Of a DNA stretch of 64,000 nucleotides, positions 22,101 to 30,375 are shown one piece after another. The notes below the pieces were generated by a model. That model saw nothing but the letters and a program-made list of their open reading frames with translations. It had not been told where the DNA came from and searched no databases. How positions within the stretch are numbered: the first letter of the stretch is position 1; each line of letters starts with the position of its first letter. Location of the stretch: assembly GCA_022494885.1 (NCBI GenBank), contig JAGVSM010000932.1, forward strand, positions 310,001 through 374,000, written 5' to 3'. The position numbers were made by a program, and so were the translations under genes. Origin of the DNA: Micrasema longulum (lineage: Eukaryota > Arthropoda > Insecta > Trichoptera > Brachycentridae).

Positions 22101-25100
22101 ACCGTCCATGCGCTCTGTAGCTGCAAGACGTAATGGGATATTTATTTATTGTACAGCGCCCTTGAGGTGATTTTCACAAAAGTGGCGCTATATAAATTAT
22201 CCAACTATATATAAAAATAAATATGCATTTCTTATTTTTTCCAAACTATTGTTGCCAAGCATTCCCAATATGAAGTCAGACGGGTACAATCACGGATAGT
22301 ATCCGCACTCCCTTAAGTAAAGATACCTCAGAAATTTCTTCTGAACCATCTCCAGCATATGACAGTACTTCAGTTCGTGGGGCGCCCAGATCAGAGATCC
22401 ACACTCAAGTCTGTTTCGCACCAATGTTCTTAATACCTTAGCTGTTTGGAGAACAAATCCCAACATTTTGCGCGTACTGTCACAGACAGTGCCTATGTGA
22501 GAATGAAATTTCAGTCTAAACATAACTCCCAGATATTTGACAGTGGCAGTTCGCCCCATACAGTACCGTATAAAAATATATAGATTCGTGTGATATTATA
22601 GCTATACAAGATATAAATAAAGGGAACCCCGATTACAATGGGAAGTTAACAGTTATTTTCAATTGTCAATTAAGTAAAATCGTTTTTTTTAACGAAAATG
22701 TGAGTATTGTATAAAAATTCGAAATGTCTTCATCGTTTTAAATAAAATACATTTTCGTATAGAAAATTCAATTTTACTTTATAGAAAATTGAAGATAAAT
22801 CTGTTAACTTCCCAATGTAATCGGGGCCCAGGTCAATAAAAATAAATCGTTATCGAATTCTACCGATATAAATCTAATCTGAAAATTTCTGGTATTTTTT
22901 GATAATTTGTTTATCAAGTTATTGATAAAAAGCATTAAGAATTTCATAAAAACAAAACATACCCACTAAACTGAGTAGTAGGTACTTATAGTAAGGAAAA
23001 ATACACGGATTAGATGTAATATTGTATAAAATATGCTTTAAATATAAGTATTAATAATGAACTATTATAATTTAATATTTAATAGTTCATTATTAATACA
23101 GTTATTAATAGACATTTCGTTATTATTTTCCCTTAAAAACAAATTGTTTTAATAGCCTCTTCTGTGTATAGAAAAAAAAAATATTTAGGTAACTGATTAT
23201 TGTATTGTAAGTAAACGTAAAATAAGTGACCCGCTATTTTGAATCTCGCGAAATATTTCACTACAAGTAACTATTTTTGTGAAGATACTTGTAGTAAAGT
23301 GTAGAAAGTGGTTTTGGTTATTACTAACGAAGGTTCGGGTTCGACTTCCGAAACGGTAGACATGAAATACGTATTATTTATTATGTATTAAAAGTACGTA
23401 CCCGACTAGCACCTAAATTTTTTATTTTTTTATTTTTTATACGCCTCCACTCGTTTAGAGAATATACGCTTTGATGAAACGACTATAATGTGAGATGTTT
23501 AAAATCAGTATTAAAGAGTTACGTGACAATAAAATATTACCAACTAAATTAGACTTAAACATCACACGAAATTATGGGCTAAAAGTAAACCTGAAATATT
23601 AGACCATCATAATATTGCATATCGTATACGGAGCAGATAGAGAAAGACATGGTCTCTCATGTAATATATTAGTGACATTTCAGTCTCAAAATATACTCGC
23701 TTTCAGTAAGCCAAAACCAATATCTAATTTAAAGTACGAAAATTAAACAGGAAAATAAAATAACCCGGCGAAAAATAATAAAATTCCTACTCTTAATTAA
23801 CTCATCAACCCACAAATTTTCCATAAAAATAACTCGTAATTATACGTTACGAGTTAATTTAGAGTAGGTATTACCTACTCTAAATTAACTCGTCAACCAC
23901 TGAATTTTATTCGCTAGGGATTTTAATCGATGTATATTTTTAACGGGGATAGCATATAATATATGTATTATAGAGAATCGAAAAATGTTATCCGTGAATA
24001 TGGAAACCACTACCTCTATATATGCAGAATGGTTAATGTTACACAGTGTGTAAATTGATTACTTAATTAATCAGCCGATGACAGATCATAAGCTCTCAGA
24101 CTTCCATATTCGCAACAGCTTCATTTCTGTTGAAAAAATATCTAATAAGCGATATAGAACATTTTGGATGGGAATGTGGGGTTATAATAAAATATTGTCA
24201 ATCTTGAGATTGTCACCCCACCAAAGCAGTAGTCTAGTAAATTTCTAATTATTCTTGCATGTCATTCATAGTACTTATCATTTCTGTTTATATCCACATA
24301 GTATTTTGATTAATATTTTATTGTCTATAACATTGTCATATATATTATATATGTAAGTATTTGTGCAGTTGTTGGGCTATCGGGAGCTTGCTGGTCTACA
24401 CCGGGGGGCTCATAGCCCGCGACAGTGGCTTGTTTCTCGGCTCAATATCTGCACAGTAGGTACGTATGTTTTGTGCTTATATTATTATGATTATTTTATC
24501 TTTATGTATATATGCGTTCATTTGTGTGTATGTATGCATTTATGTGTGCATGTAAATATTGTTTAAATGCCAACTATTACACATGGGCGCATAATATAAA
24601 TCATGTGACTGAATGCATCGACACGGGTTACCCCCCAGTGAGGTGTGTTTATATCATCATCGTCCATTCCCTTTTCACACCTAATGGTGCATAGGGCGCT
24701 GTATTGGTAAATCCATCGCAGAGAATATTGATCAATTTTGTTACATGAAGGTAAGAGGGTCAGTCTTACGCTTCAGGTACCATTCTAGAAAGTATGAAAT
24801 ATTCAAGTGTAAAAACACCTTATAAAATAAATATTTCATGTCAACCATGTCGGAAATCGAATCCGAGACCTCTTGCATGGTAGGCAAACGCGCTGACCAC
24901 TACACCACGAGTGTTTATATTCAAAAGAAAAAATAAAGTATCATGTAAAATAATAAAAATAAAATATAAACTTTTTTCCCATTTTTCTAACACGGTTATT
25001 AGGTACTACTTTTTTTCAGTTTTAAGCGTAAAAGGCCGCTTAACTCATTTTAGACAGGTTTTTCGGGAGGAAAGAAAAATATCAAAGAAATCATATATAG

Positions 25101-25543
25101 TTTTAAAAATAGGTCAAATTTTATGTAATGAATTAATGATCTTGAAAAGTTAAAATTTTCATCTAAATCACGCGATGGCGCACCCGTGAAATTAAATTAT
25201 AAAAAGAACAAGCATTTTTTGAGATACGCAGTTTTAATAATAGTAAGCGACAAAAATAGCAGGTACAAGTAGGTATTATTGCTAAAAAATAAAATTATTA
25301 TCTATTTTTTAGCTTCTTTATCGAAATACAAAATAATGGAAATTCAAACACGACGCACCGTTTTTGGATTCCCTGATTGACGAATGATGCTGTTTTGACT
25401 CTCATCATCACCGGAGCTGGACTTTTTGGACTCGTTGTACTTGGCGTCTCTATGGCGGCTTCATCTTGAAGAGGAATGTTCACTGATAGTTGCCTTTTGG
25501 CGAAGAACATAAAACTTCGCCTTTTTTTCTGCGCGTCACCCAT
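12724..25543 (-). CDS. TRIM-NHL protein (RING finger protein nhl-1-like), nine coding exons
   Basis: Joined exons, in transcript order: 25543-25359, 21120-20996, 17819-17572, 16567-16448, 16358-16137, 15767-15550, 14951-14719, 14638-14472, 13188-12724. They total 1983 bases, giving 660 residues plus TAA. Every intron is GT-AG and every phase matches. Domains: basic N-terminus (1-62); RING finger with C74, C77, C89, H91, C94, C97, C109, C112; B-box-like site with C166, C169, C181, C184, C189, C192, H196; coiled coil about 197-290; acidic linker about 315-350; six NHL blades about 388-660, ending at the stop as in other NHL proteins. TRIM-NHL proteins usually act as cytoplasmic RING E3 ubiquitin ligases, with the propeller binding protein or RNA. 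The zinc-site spacing resembles insect nhl-1/thin-type proteins more than TRIM2/3. The family is certain; the exact orthologue is not, so no symbol is given. The gene is intact and shows no frameshift. Confidence 0.93.
13400..14030. mobile_element. internally deleted mariner element in TRIM-NHL intron 8
   Basis: The ends are inverted: atatatccagaaagtaag (from about 13400) and tgctttctggatatacct (about 14013-14030). Plus-strand reading gives broken mariner transposase pieces: the N-terminal region (GGTCTGTAGGAAGAATATG, ISDSMI, SGCPSLISDELVR with shifts) and the C-terminal end RYDECLQNGGSYVEK just before the right end. The catalytic middle is absent, leaving about 630 of the usual 1300 bases. 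Confidence 0.75.
14472..14638 (-). CDS. TRIM-NHL exon 8 (NHL blades 2-3)
   Basis: The acceptor is TTGATACAG|AC and the donor GTTCAA|GTAAGA. The exon encodes residues 451-506. It finishes blade 2 (HCVHVLSKEGEYLRTIG) and carries the near-consensus blade 3 (SPEGVAVD ... LYVCDTGNDRVQ). Confidence 0.96.
14719..14951 (-). CDS. TRIM-NHL exon 7 (NHL blades 1-2)
   Basis: The acceptor is TTACTTACAG|A and the donor ACAG|GTAATT. The exon encodes residues 373-450. Blade 1 is RPAGVAVAP ... NLYICTTDSHHIFVVD. Blade 2 starts with FPHSIAFS ... NEIFVT and runs into the next exon. Confidence 0.95.
15550..15767 (-). CDS. TRIM-NHL exon 6 (acidic linker)
   Basis: The exon encodes residues 301-372. The acceptor is TTATTTACAG|GTA and the donor CAG|GTAACA; it ends in phase 2. 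The middle is very acidic (EENFRIEEDQDIPNDAESDE), as expected for a flexible link between coiled coil and propeller. No filamin domain is present. Confidence 0.93.
16137..16358 (-). CDS. TRIM-NHL exon 5 (coiled coil)
   Basis: The exon is 222 bases, phase 0 to 0, and encodes residues 227-300. The acceptor is TTCTTCAG|GAC and the donor AAG|GTAAGA. The 74 residues are strongly charged with regular I/L spacing (for example KKIDDIMLEKENLL) and lack proline. This fits the TRIM coiled coil used for dimerisation. Confidence 0.94.
16448..16567 (-). CDS. TRIM-NHL exon 4 (B-box end, coiled-coil start)
   Basis: The exon is 120 bases, phase 0 to 0, and encodes residues 187-226. The acceptor is TTTCATAG|ATT and the donor AAG|GTATAA. 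IFCGVCWSAH gives C189, C192 and H196, completing the B-box-like site in the spacing C-x2-C ... C-x2-C-x4-C-x2-C-x3-H. The remainder (LVRQLETGSSRLNLRLVDYK) begins the coiled coil. Confidence 0.94.
16740..16850 (-). repeat. family 3 repeat end (cctacccctacggg type)
   Basis: In TRIM-NHL intron 3. The reverse strand reads ggaagaagcaagg ... catcttctctgcttaccccta. It matches copies at 27050-27250, 36775-36920 and 50735-50810. It is probably the end of a SINE or LINE family. Confidence 0.6.
16990..17265 (+). repeat. family 2 SINE, degraded, in TRIM-NHL intron 3
   Basis: A tRNA-like head (cttgtggtgtattagtctcg) is followed by a B box-like caggtttaattcc, then the family body with ctggtacttaaaaggtaac, gatgatcttaccttcat and atgcagagcctgatg. 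Several substitutions suggest an old copy. Confidence 0.65.
17572..17819 (-). CDS. TRIM-NHL exon 3 (RING end and B-box start)
   Basis: The acceptor is CTTATTTTCAG|AG and the donor CAG|GTAAAA. The exon encodes residues 104-186. It opens with KELCCPAC, which supplies the last RING pair (C109, C112). A helix-rich linker follows, then RCCKCQSLL and CNHCRQ, the first two pairs of a B-box-like zinc site. Confidence 0.94.
17995..18704 (+). mobile_element. L2-type LINE, 5'-truncated
   Basis: Reading frames at 18000-18209 and 18228-18536 (joined by a stop/frameshift at about 18210) give the RT C-terminal domain: FVVSRVDYCNGIYAGLP, LNAAARLIFGISKFSHITPLL, RVEYKLCWLMYKSLH and FGERAFAVAGPMAWNVLP. The 3' tail has the stem-forming gcgcccttgaggt ... 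ggcgctatataag, then attattattattat. This protein end and tail are characteristic of L2/CR1-like elements found in many animals. Confidence 0.88.
18034..18536 (+). pseudogene. L2 reverse transcriptase C-terminal fragment
   Basis: The two frames meet at the in-frame stop near 18209 (LRKLH*LRFPQRVEYKL), so a single change breaks an otherwise continuous domain. Preservation is far better than in the surrounding LINEs, suggesting a younger insertion. Confidence 0.8.
19026..19084. repeat. CA/TA microsatellite
   Basis: acacacacacat followed by a run of about ten ta units. Confidence 0.85.
19345..19572 (+). repeat. family 2 SINE, well preserved
   Basis: Head: cctcatagtgaagtggatgg and ggttctaggttcgattcctg (B box). 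Body: ccctggactggtacctgag, cgtgagactgatcaactcat, ccatgtaacaaaaatgatc, atgcagtgcactatgcac, gggaaacgatgatgaatc. It is in TRIM-NHL intron 2. Confidence 0.82.
19636..19848 (+). pseudogene. LINE C-terminal fragment
   Basis: The 70-codon frame has KYGKRTLKYVVPVMFNLLPN followed by a basic end (WLFDQEFIYYSN). The pattern (tyrosine/arginine rich, VP..FN.LP, short basic tail) is the usual end of jockey/CR1-type second ORFs. The upstream part is missing. Confidence 0.6.
19905..20090. repeat. purine/pyrimidine microsatellite tract (gta/gatata)
   Basis: atgtatgtatgcgtatgtgt runs pass into gatatagatatagatatag and then gatatggatatggaaatgg. It follows directly on a LINE end, as retrotransposon tails often do. 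Confidence 0.75.
20520..20881 (+). mobile_element. MITE family M1, copy B
   Basis: Complete copy of 362 bases in TRIM-NHL intron 2. It starts agttcagtgttacaaaaatt and ends aaaacactaaact. Internally it has atgttttcttacaagcgg, ctacgtcataagttcttcc and gcgatgataatacgacac. Confidence 0.75.
20996..21120 (-). CDS. TRIM-NHL exon 2 (RING finger, first part)
   Basis: The acceptor is TTTATTTCAG|G and the donor AAAG|GTATTT. The exon encodes residues 63-103, with RING ligands C74-x2-C77, C89-x-H91, C94-x2-C97 and the core LPCQHTFCLQCL typical of TRIM RING fingers. The last C-x2-C pair lies in the next exon, so the RING is split by a phase-1 intron. Confidence 0.95.
21744..22560 (-). mobile_element. LINE RT thumb and C-terminal fragments
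   Basis: 22559-22290 gives the RT thumb (TVKYLGVMFRLKFHSHI, LECGSLIWAPHE, MLEMVQKKFLRYL). 22060-21744 gives the end (LQDVLQLQSAYLLMFFFRL, CRTNLPMVMLVGRAMSLLN). The two are separated by an L2 tail and a duplicated 24-base segment. In TRIM-NHL intron 1. Confidence 0.75.
22133..22215 (+). mobile_element. short L2 3' tail
   Basis: gtacagcgcccttgaggtg ... agtggcgctatataaattat, the same stem-forming tail as at 18630-18690. Here almost all the element is missing. It lies between the two LINE fragments. Confidence 0.7.
23049..23098. repeat. perfect 19-base inverted repeat
   Basis: tattaataatgaactatta (23049-23067) and its exact inverse at 23080-23098, with a 12-base AT loop. Confidence 0.9.
23315..23425 (+). 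repeat. family 2 SINE head, partial
   Basis: gaaggttcgggttcgacttc (B box) with the following cgaaacggtagacatgaaat and acccgactagcacctaaa, as in other family 2 copies. Body truncated. Confidence 0.5.
23849..23893. repeat. near-perfect 22-base palindrome
   Basis: acgagttaatttagagtaggta (23849-23870) and its exact inverse at 23872-23893, with one base between. A diverged third copy of part of the arm lies at 23790-23815 (cttaattaactcatcaaccc). Confidence 0.88.
24020..24120 (+). repeat. dispersed repeat R1, partial
   Basis: cagaatggttaatgttacac, agtgtgtaaattg, cagccgatgacagatcataa and cagacttccatattc. The same order of words occurs at 46180-46350, 52200-52290, 52445-52585 and 56095-56260. Confidence 0.65.
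24652..24912 (-). repeat. family 2 SINE, reverse orientation
   Basis: Reverse-strand head: ctcgtggtgtagtggtcagc and tctcggattcgatttccg (B box). Body: ggtacctgaagcgtaagac, ttaccttcatgtaac and the final gggaatggacgatgatg. In TRIM-NHL intron 1. Confidence 0.8.
25359..25543 (-). CDS. TRIM-NHL exon 1 (start codon, basic N-terminus)
   Basis: The exon starts at ATG 25543-25541, with A at -3 and G at +4, and encodes residues 1-61 plus two bases of codon 62. It begins MGDAQKKRRSF and is rich in K/R, then S/T/P. The donor is CG|GTGCGT at 25358. It ends in phase 2, exactly what the RING exon acceptor needs, so the join gives GIQKR-GSFGAIED. The assignment to this gene rests on strand, phase and open frame; no known domain is present. 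An alternative first exon cannot be excluded. Confidence 0.72.
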
Positions 25544-25690
25544 ATTACATATATTATTCGTTACTTTTTCACAGCAAGAACTTCACGAGTTTAGTGTTGT
25601 TGAGTTTATGTCTGTCTCTAATTACGTGCGGACGACGATTGCGAGTCTTATCGTTTCGTTATCGTTCAGCGTGTCTTAAAATATTTTCTT
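25544..25690 (-). promoter_or_regulatory. probable 5' UTR and core promoter of the TRIM-NHL gene
   Basis: The stretch upstream of the start codon is richer in CG dinucleotides (for example cgtgcggacgacgattgcg) than the AT-rich flanks. It has an unstructured A-rich leader next to the ATG. No clear TATA box is seen. The transcription start cannot be fixed from sequence. Confidence 0.4.
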
Positions 25691-25802
25691 TATCAAAAGC
25701 GATTAGTATTTTGTGATATTATTATTTTACCTTATTTTTATCTACAAGAAAAATCTGCTAATAAAATAAGACAAACAGAACTAACGTACAAAATAATAAT
25801 TA

Positions 25803-26022
25803 TCATTCTCCTCGGCACCCCGTGGTGCATGGGTCACTGCATTTGTAAAGCAAATGTAGCGAATTTATGAAGATATCAAATGCCAGTCCAGGAACCATGA
25901 AATATTGCAGCAAAACCAACCTTTAAAATCAGTATTTCACATCAACCCTGCCAGGAACCGAATCCAGGACCCCAGGTTGATGGGCGAACGCGACAACCAC
26001 TACACAACGTGGCGGACTTATC
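25803..26022 (-). repeat. family 2-like SINE, reverse orientation
   Basis: Reverse-strand head: cgttgtgtagtggttgtcgc and gtcctggattcggttcctg (B box). The body has ttcatggttcctggactggc. It lies just upstream of the TRIM-NHL promoter. Confidence 0.7.
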
Positions 26023-26220
26023 GCCATTTGAATTCCTTATTCGAGAGCAGCCATAGAGTCGAAAACACTCGTTCAGGGTTCTGGTTCTATTTAACACGCA
26101 TAATTGTATTCTTCATTCGCCCAAAAATAATAATAACAAGCCCAATGAAATACGTTAACCAATATGCTTCCTTTTCTTAAGCGGGTGTTGTAAATAATTA
26201 GTATAATTAATATTTACAAT

Positions 26221-26608
26221 AATAGGGAAATATCACATTCTACGAACACCGATAAAAATATATGAAATGGATTTAAATTGTATTTTCAAAATCAATATGG
26301 ATATTGTGGAGAAATGTTTTCATATGTAAATTCAAAAAAATTTCTTTTTTAATACATCACTAGAAAAACTTTGTTGTTGTGACGTCAAGATTTGTAATAA
26401 TGTTCCATACAATTTTCAATGACCAGGAACAAATAAACATGAATCGTGACGTATTAAAGGCGTGGCCAATGGAATCACCGTTTTTGTGGGAATTAAAAAT
26501 TAAAAATTTAAAAATATTTTTTATGCTACTAGTTACATTTTTTTTACTGGACGGTGTTTCATAGAGCTTTATTATATATATATAATAAAAAAGTGATATT
26601 TCTCTATT
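26221..26608 (+). mobile_element. MITE family M2, full copy
   Basis: 388 bases bounded by aatagggaaatatcac (26221-26236) and gtgatatttctctatt (26593-26608), inverse with one mismatch. Inside: ccgataaaaatatatgaaat, tgtggagaaatgttttcata, gtgacgtcaagatttg and aaggcgtggccaatggaat. Related copies are at about 28470-28875 (inverse) and 43415-43571 (inverse, partial). A tail fragment is at 26810-26915. Confidence 0.75.
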
Positions 26609-26809
26609 GTCGTTAAATCTCCTTTACAATAACCGAGAGTAAATTTAATACAGAGAGCTTCGCTGCATAATGAGGTGCGTTGGCTTTTAAGAGGAAAAAG
26701 TTTAAAACGAAAATAAATTTGGCTCTCCAAAGAAATCTTAACTGTCGTAATGCTGATCTTTGACTCTTTTAACTAATGAGTTTGCCGACCACTGGTCTAG
26801 AGAAATTAA

Positions 26810-26915
26810 AAAATATTTTTCATGCTACTAATAATTAGATTAGCGAAAAAAGTTTTTTTTTACTGGACTTCATAGACCTTTATTACCCTAAAAATGTAGA
26901 AAAAAAGTTATATTT
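26810..26915 (+). repeat. M2 tail fragment
   Basis: tttttcatgctactaataat, tactggacttcatagac and aagttatatttcc repeat the last 100 bases of the M2 copy nearby (ttttatgctactagttac, tactggacggtgtttcatag). Confidence 0.6.
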
Positions 26916-27049
26916 CCAGATTAATATTTGCAATAAATAATATTTACAATGTTCGTCTAAGTGTTAGCAATACGCTGGGTTTCCGGAAGTATTAAAATGT
27001 GTTTGGAATGTAGAGAAGATGGCCGCAGAAGCCGAGAACGATCGATAAC

Positions 27050-27250
27050 GATAAAGACATGGCATGATCAAAAGTAAAAGCCGAAACCGAACAAATTATT
27101 GAGGAGACAAAAGTAGGAATAATCGACACCCGTGCATGACAAAATACAAGAATGAAGAGTAAGCAAAGTTTAAAGGTGTTCATTGTGAAAATTCAGTGTT
27201 CTGTACTCTCTGCTTACCCCTAAAAGGAAATGAGGTGATTGTTTCTTAAT
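27050..27250 (+). repeat. family 3 repeat
   Basis: aaaagtaggaataatcgac, acccgtgcatgacaaaat, then ctctctgcttacccctaaaa and ggaaatgaggtgattg. This matches 36775-36920 in the same order. Confidence 0.65.
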
Positions 27251-27416
27251 AAGTAGGTGTTTTATAGTTCATGTAATAAAGTATTAGAGTAGGTACTTTG
27301 AAATTTAATTAAATATGCGATTCATAATTTTGTGCGTATGTGCATAAAGGAATCATGACGTTGGTTGATGGTATTAAAATCAAATTATGGAAAAAGAGTA
27401 GGGTGGGTCGTTTAGT

Positions 27417-27475
27417 AATTGGACTCTCTAAAAACTACTAGACTAAAAAACTAGTAGTTTTTAGAGAGTCCAATT
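27417..27475. repeat. perfect 25-base hairpin
   Basis: Left arm 27417-27441 (starts aattggactctc, ends actactag), right arm 27451-27475, exact inverse, 9-base A-rich loop. It could be a foldback relic; no known element was recognised. Confidence 0.92.
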
Positions 27476-28320
27476 CCGACTAGTCTAAAAAATCATAAAA
27501 TAGACACGTTTTTTGTATGTTTTTTCTTAAAATGAACGCATTACATTTATTTACTTTTGACCATTAGATTTAGAATGTCCAATTACTATAACACCAATCC
27601 TTTTTGAAAAATAAATGAAAAAACTTAAGCAAAAAACTCACCGAGAAGAAAATTTACATAATTTACGAAGGATTTTATTTTACAAAAAAAATTGCGATCA
27701 CAAATAATAAAAAAATGCAATACACTTAAGAAAGTTCTTATAAGAATGCATGCTATCAGTGATATGTCTTTTATTATTATTAACCATAAATAATACTGTA
27801 TTTAGTCGTATATTCCAAGTTAACATGTGAATAGTTTGTTTAACACGGTTAGATTCTTAATGTTTGAAGTAACAAAATATTTATGTATGTATCTCTTGTA
27901 CTTGCATTAAATATCTCAATAATTTACATATTTAATATGCGACAAATTATTCGCTATACAGTGACAGTGTTTATTTTCATAGTTAAGGATGAAGTATCTC
28001 TTAGATTTATTGCAATTATTGTAAATGTCACATATAATAGTTGGGTGAGGTTAGGATTTTCTTCAAAATATTATACGTTAAGTCACAATTTAACAAGAAT
28101 TATCAAACAATAAAAAATTTAATGAGGGATATTTTTAACATGTTTTTATATTGATAACAAACAGGAAAAACACGTAATTTTATTTTGAAAAATATTTGAG
28201 GGTATTTTATTGAAACAAATTTGTATAACCTTAATGGCAAATGAAAAAGACCTTTAAAAAAGAAAAATCACTTAACAGATTTTGCCAGCGCAATGAGGAA
28301 GTGCAATATTTATGAGTAAC

Positions 28321-28361
28321 TAAAACGACACGACAAACGACACGACAAACGACAAACGACA
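28321..28361. repeat. short tandem array acgacacgacaa
   Basis: acgacacgacaaacgacacg is repeated, then shortens to acaaacgac units. Confidence 0.75.
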
Positions 28362-28469
28362 TACTAACAATCGTTTTTCTGTGACTTGATTAAATTGATG
28401 CAGTTAATAAACCTTTAAATAAGCGGTGCTAAATGCATGATTATGGGATTCATCTTTTGGTGACTTATA

Positions 28470-28875
28470 TGAAAGGCGTCGGAGTTAGAAAGTTTTCAAA
28501 TAACTGTCCAGTAAAAAACAAACAGTTTTCGCTAATTATTAGTAGAATAAAAAATACTTTTAAACTTGTAATTTTGAATTCCCGTAAAACGGCCATTTCA
28601 TTGGCAACGCCCCTAATACGCCACGATTCGTGTTTATTTATTCCCGGTTATTGAAATTTGTTCAGAACAATAATCACGAATCTTGACGTCATCACAACCA
28701 AGGCCGAACACGTCGCATTTTTCTAGCAACGCATTTTTATTAAATTTATTTTTTACATTTAAATATGAAAACATTTCTCCACAATATTCTTATTGATTTT
28801 GAAAATACAATTGATTATTATAAATCCATTTAATTTATTTTTATCGGTATTCGTAGTTTGTGATATTTCCTTATT
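28470..28875 (-). mobile_element. MITE family M2, second copy (inverse)
   Basis: It carries the reverse of the 26221-26608 copy: catttcattggcaacgcccc, tcttgacgtcatcacaacc, tatgaaaacatttctccaca and tcggtattcgtagtttgtg, ending gtgatatttccttatt. The other end is degraded. Confidence 0.7.
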
Positions 28876-28929
28876 AAAATGTAATCTAAGGTTATTAAGT
28901 TTATAAAATTACTATAATGGACATAGGCT

Positions 28930-29215
28930 ATTGTGATACAAGTAAATGCAATTTTGTTACATTCGTGTTTGCGATATGGTCATGAGGATGAATGACAATA
29001 GCCGATAAAGGCCCTCCATATAATTTTCCAAACTCACAGTGAAAGGGGCAGTGAAAGTAGTAAAGTTCAATTAAAATCGCGATACATGAAAAAAAAATAA
29101 TTAAAAGAGTAACTCGTTTATTGACTTTGCTTTGCTTTTTTGTATGAGTGAAACCTATGGGAAGATCCACTGTCTTTAAAACGGTTTTGGGTATGTGGCG
29201 GGATGTATTTCAATT
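28930..29215. repeat. unnamed repeat shared with 36000-36105
   Basis: ccatataattttccaaactc, tgtatgagtgaaacc, aagatccactgtctttaaaa and cggttttgggtatgtggcgg reappear at 36000-36105 in the same order. The copy here has about 130 extra bases in the middle. Confidence 0.55.
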
Positions 29216-29484
29216 GAAAAAATGGTTTTGTTTAATATTATGCAAATTTTAATGCACAATATTTTAATGTATTTTATTTAATTATTTCACTTTTTGTACA
29301 TAATGTTATTTGTACATTAACGGGTAATTTCTTCCAACCAACTAATAAAATAATACTTTTATTTTTATAATTCAAGTTACAAAACATATTCAATAGAAAA
29401 AAAAAGATTAAAAAGCTAAAGATATATAAAAATAGAAATAAACGTTTTTGTTTATGAATTACCTTAAATAAAATTTTGTTATTT

Positions 29485-29650
29485 ATAATATTTACTAGGG
29501 CGGTTCCGGTTCCTTTTTTTTCCCGAAAGCCGTGTTGATTGAGATATGGTTTATTAATTTTTATTTTGTTTTATATGATCCATTAATCTTTTATGAATGT
29601 ATTTTTCAAATATTTTGTTGAATATAACCTCCCTTATCTAACACCAAGTA
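29485..29650 (-). pseudogene. LINE reverse transcriptase fragment
   Basis: Reverse strand: FEKYIHKRLMDHIKQN, then QSTRLSGKKRNRNRPSKYYK, as in the related copy at 31600-31710. It is a conserved RT region ahead of motif A. Confidence 0.65.
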
Positions 29651-29654
29651 AAGA

Positions 29655-30015
29655 ATTCTTTAAAAAAATAAACAATTACAAGTTAATGAACTTTTTCAAC
29701 TAGAATATTTAAAATTTGTTCATAAGTTAGCCACTGATATTATTGTAGACAAAGAACTAAAACTTGAAAAAAAAAAAAAACATGGACATAATACATGAAT
29801 ATCAGAACAATTTCACATACAAAATTCCAAAACGAGATAGGACAATCGAGACTAAAAATCAGGGACTGAAATTATACAATAAACTACCAGACAAAACTAA
29901 ACAAAAGATGTAAAAAATATTATTATCAACAACAGAGTATAAATAAAAATAAATGTAAATTATTTTTGTAAAATGAACGTAATAGTCAGTAAGGGTTGAT
30001 AAATAAATTTTCAAA
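29655..30015 (+). pseudogene. LINE C-terminal fragment, opposite orientation
   Basis: The plus strand gives FTYKIPKRDRTIETKNQGLKL followed by YNKLPDKTKQKM, the usual end of a LINE ORF, then an AT-rich tail. It sits head-on to the fragment at 29485-29650. Confidence 0.6.
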
Positions 30016-30261
30016 TATATATTTTTTTAATATTAAAAAAAAAATAATAAACAACTTTTTTATTACAAAATCACAAAACAATACTTTTTTAATGCGTAAA
30101 CCAATATAGAATGTAAACGAATCGCATAGAACTGAAATAGAAAGTGTAAAAAAAACTTTATAACTCTGAGGTGTTATTATAAAACTGCATATTTTTTTAA
30201 GAAAAATATATATACTTATGCATTTTTATGATTTATCTAGATATTCAAATTTTGATGTTAA

Positions 30262-30375
30262 TGTTTGTTAGTCTTTAATAACTGAGTTAAAAATGGAATT
30301 GGATTCGTAGTCGAGTGGGGTTCGAACCTTGGACCTCCTGATCCAGAGTCCGCCGCACTACCACGGGACCACAAA
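30262..30375 (-). repeat. family 1 SINE
   Basis: Reverse strand: ggtttgtggtcccgtggtag, tctggatcaggaggtcc and aaggttcgaaccccac (B box). Confidence 0.72.

Noticed and set aside
28321..28361. CRISPR-like array
   Set aside because: Short contiguous tandem units without spacers, in a eukaryotic setting.
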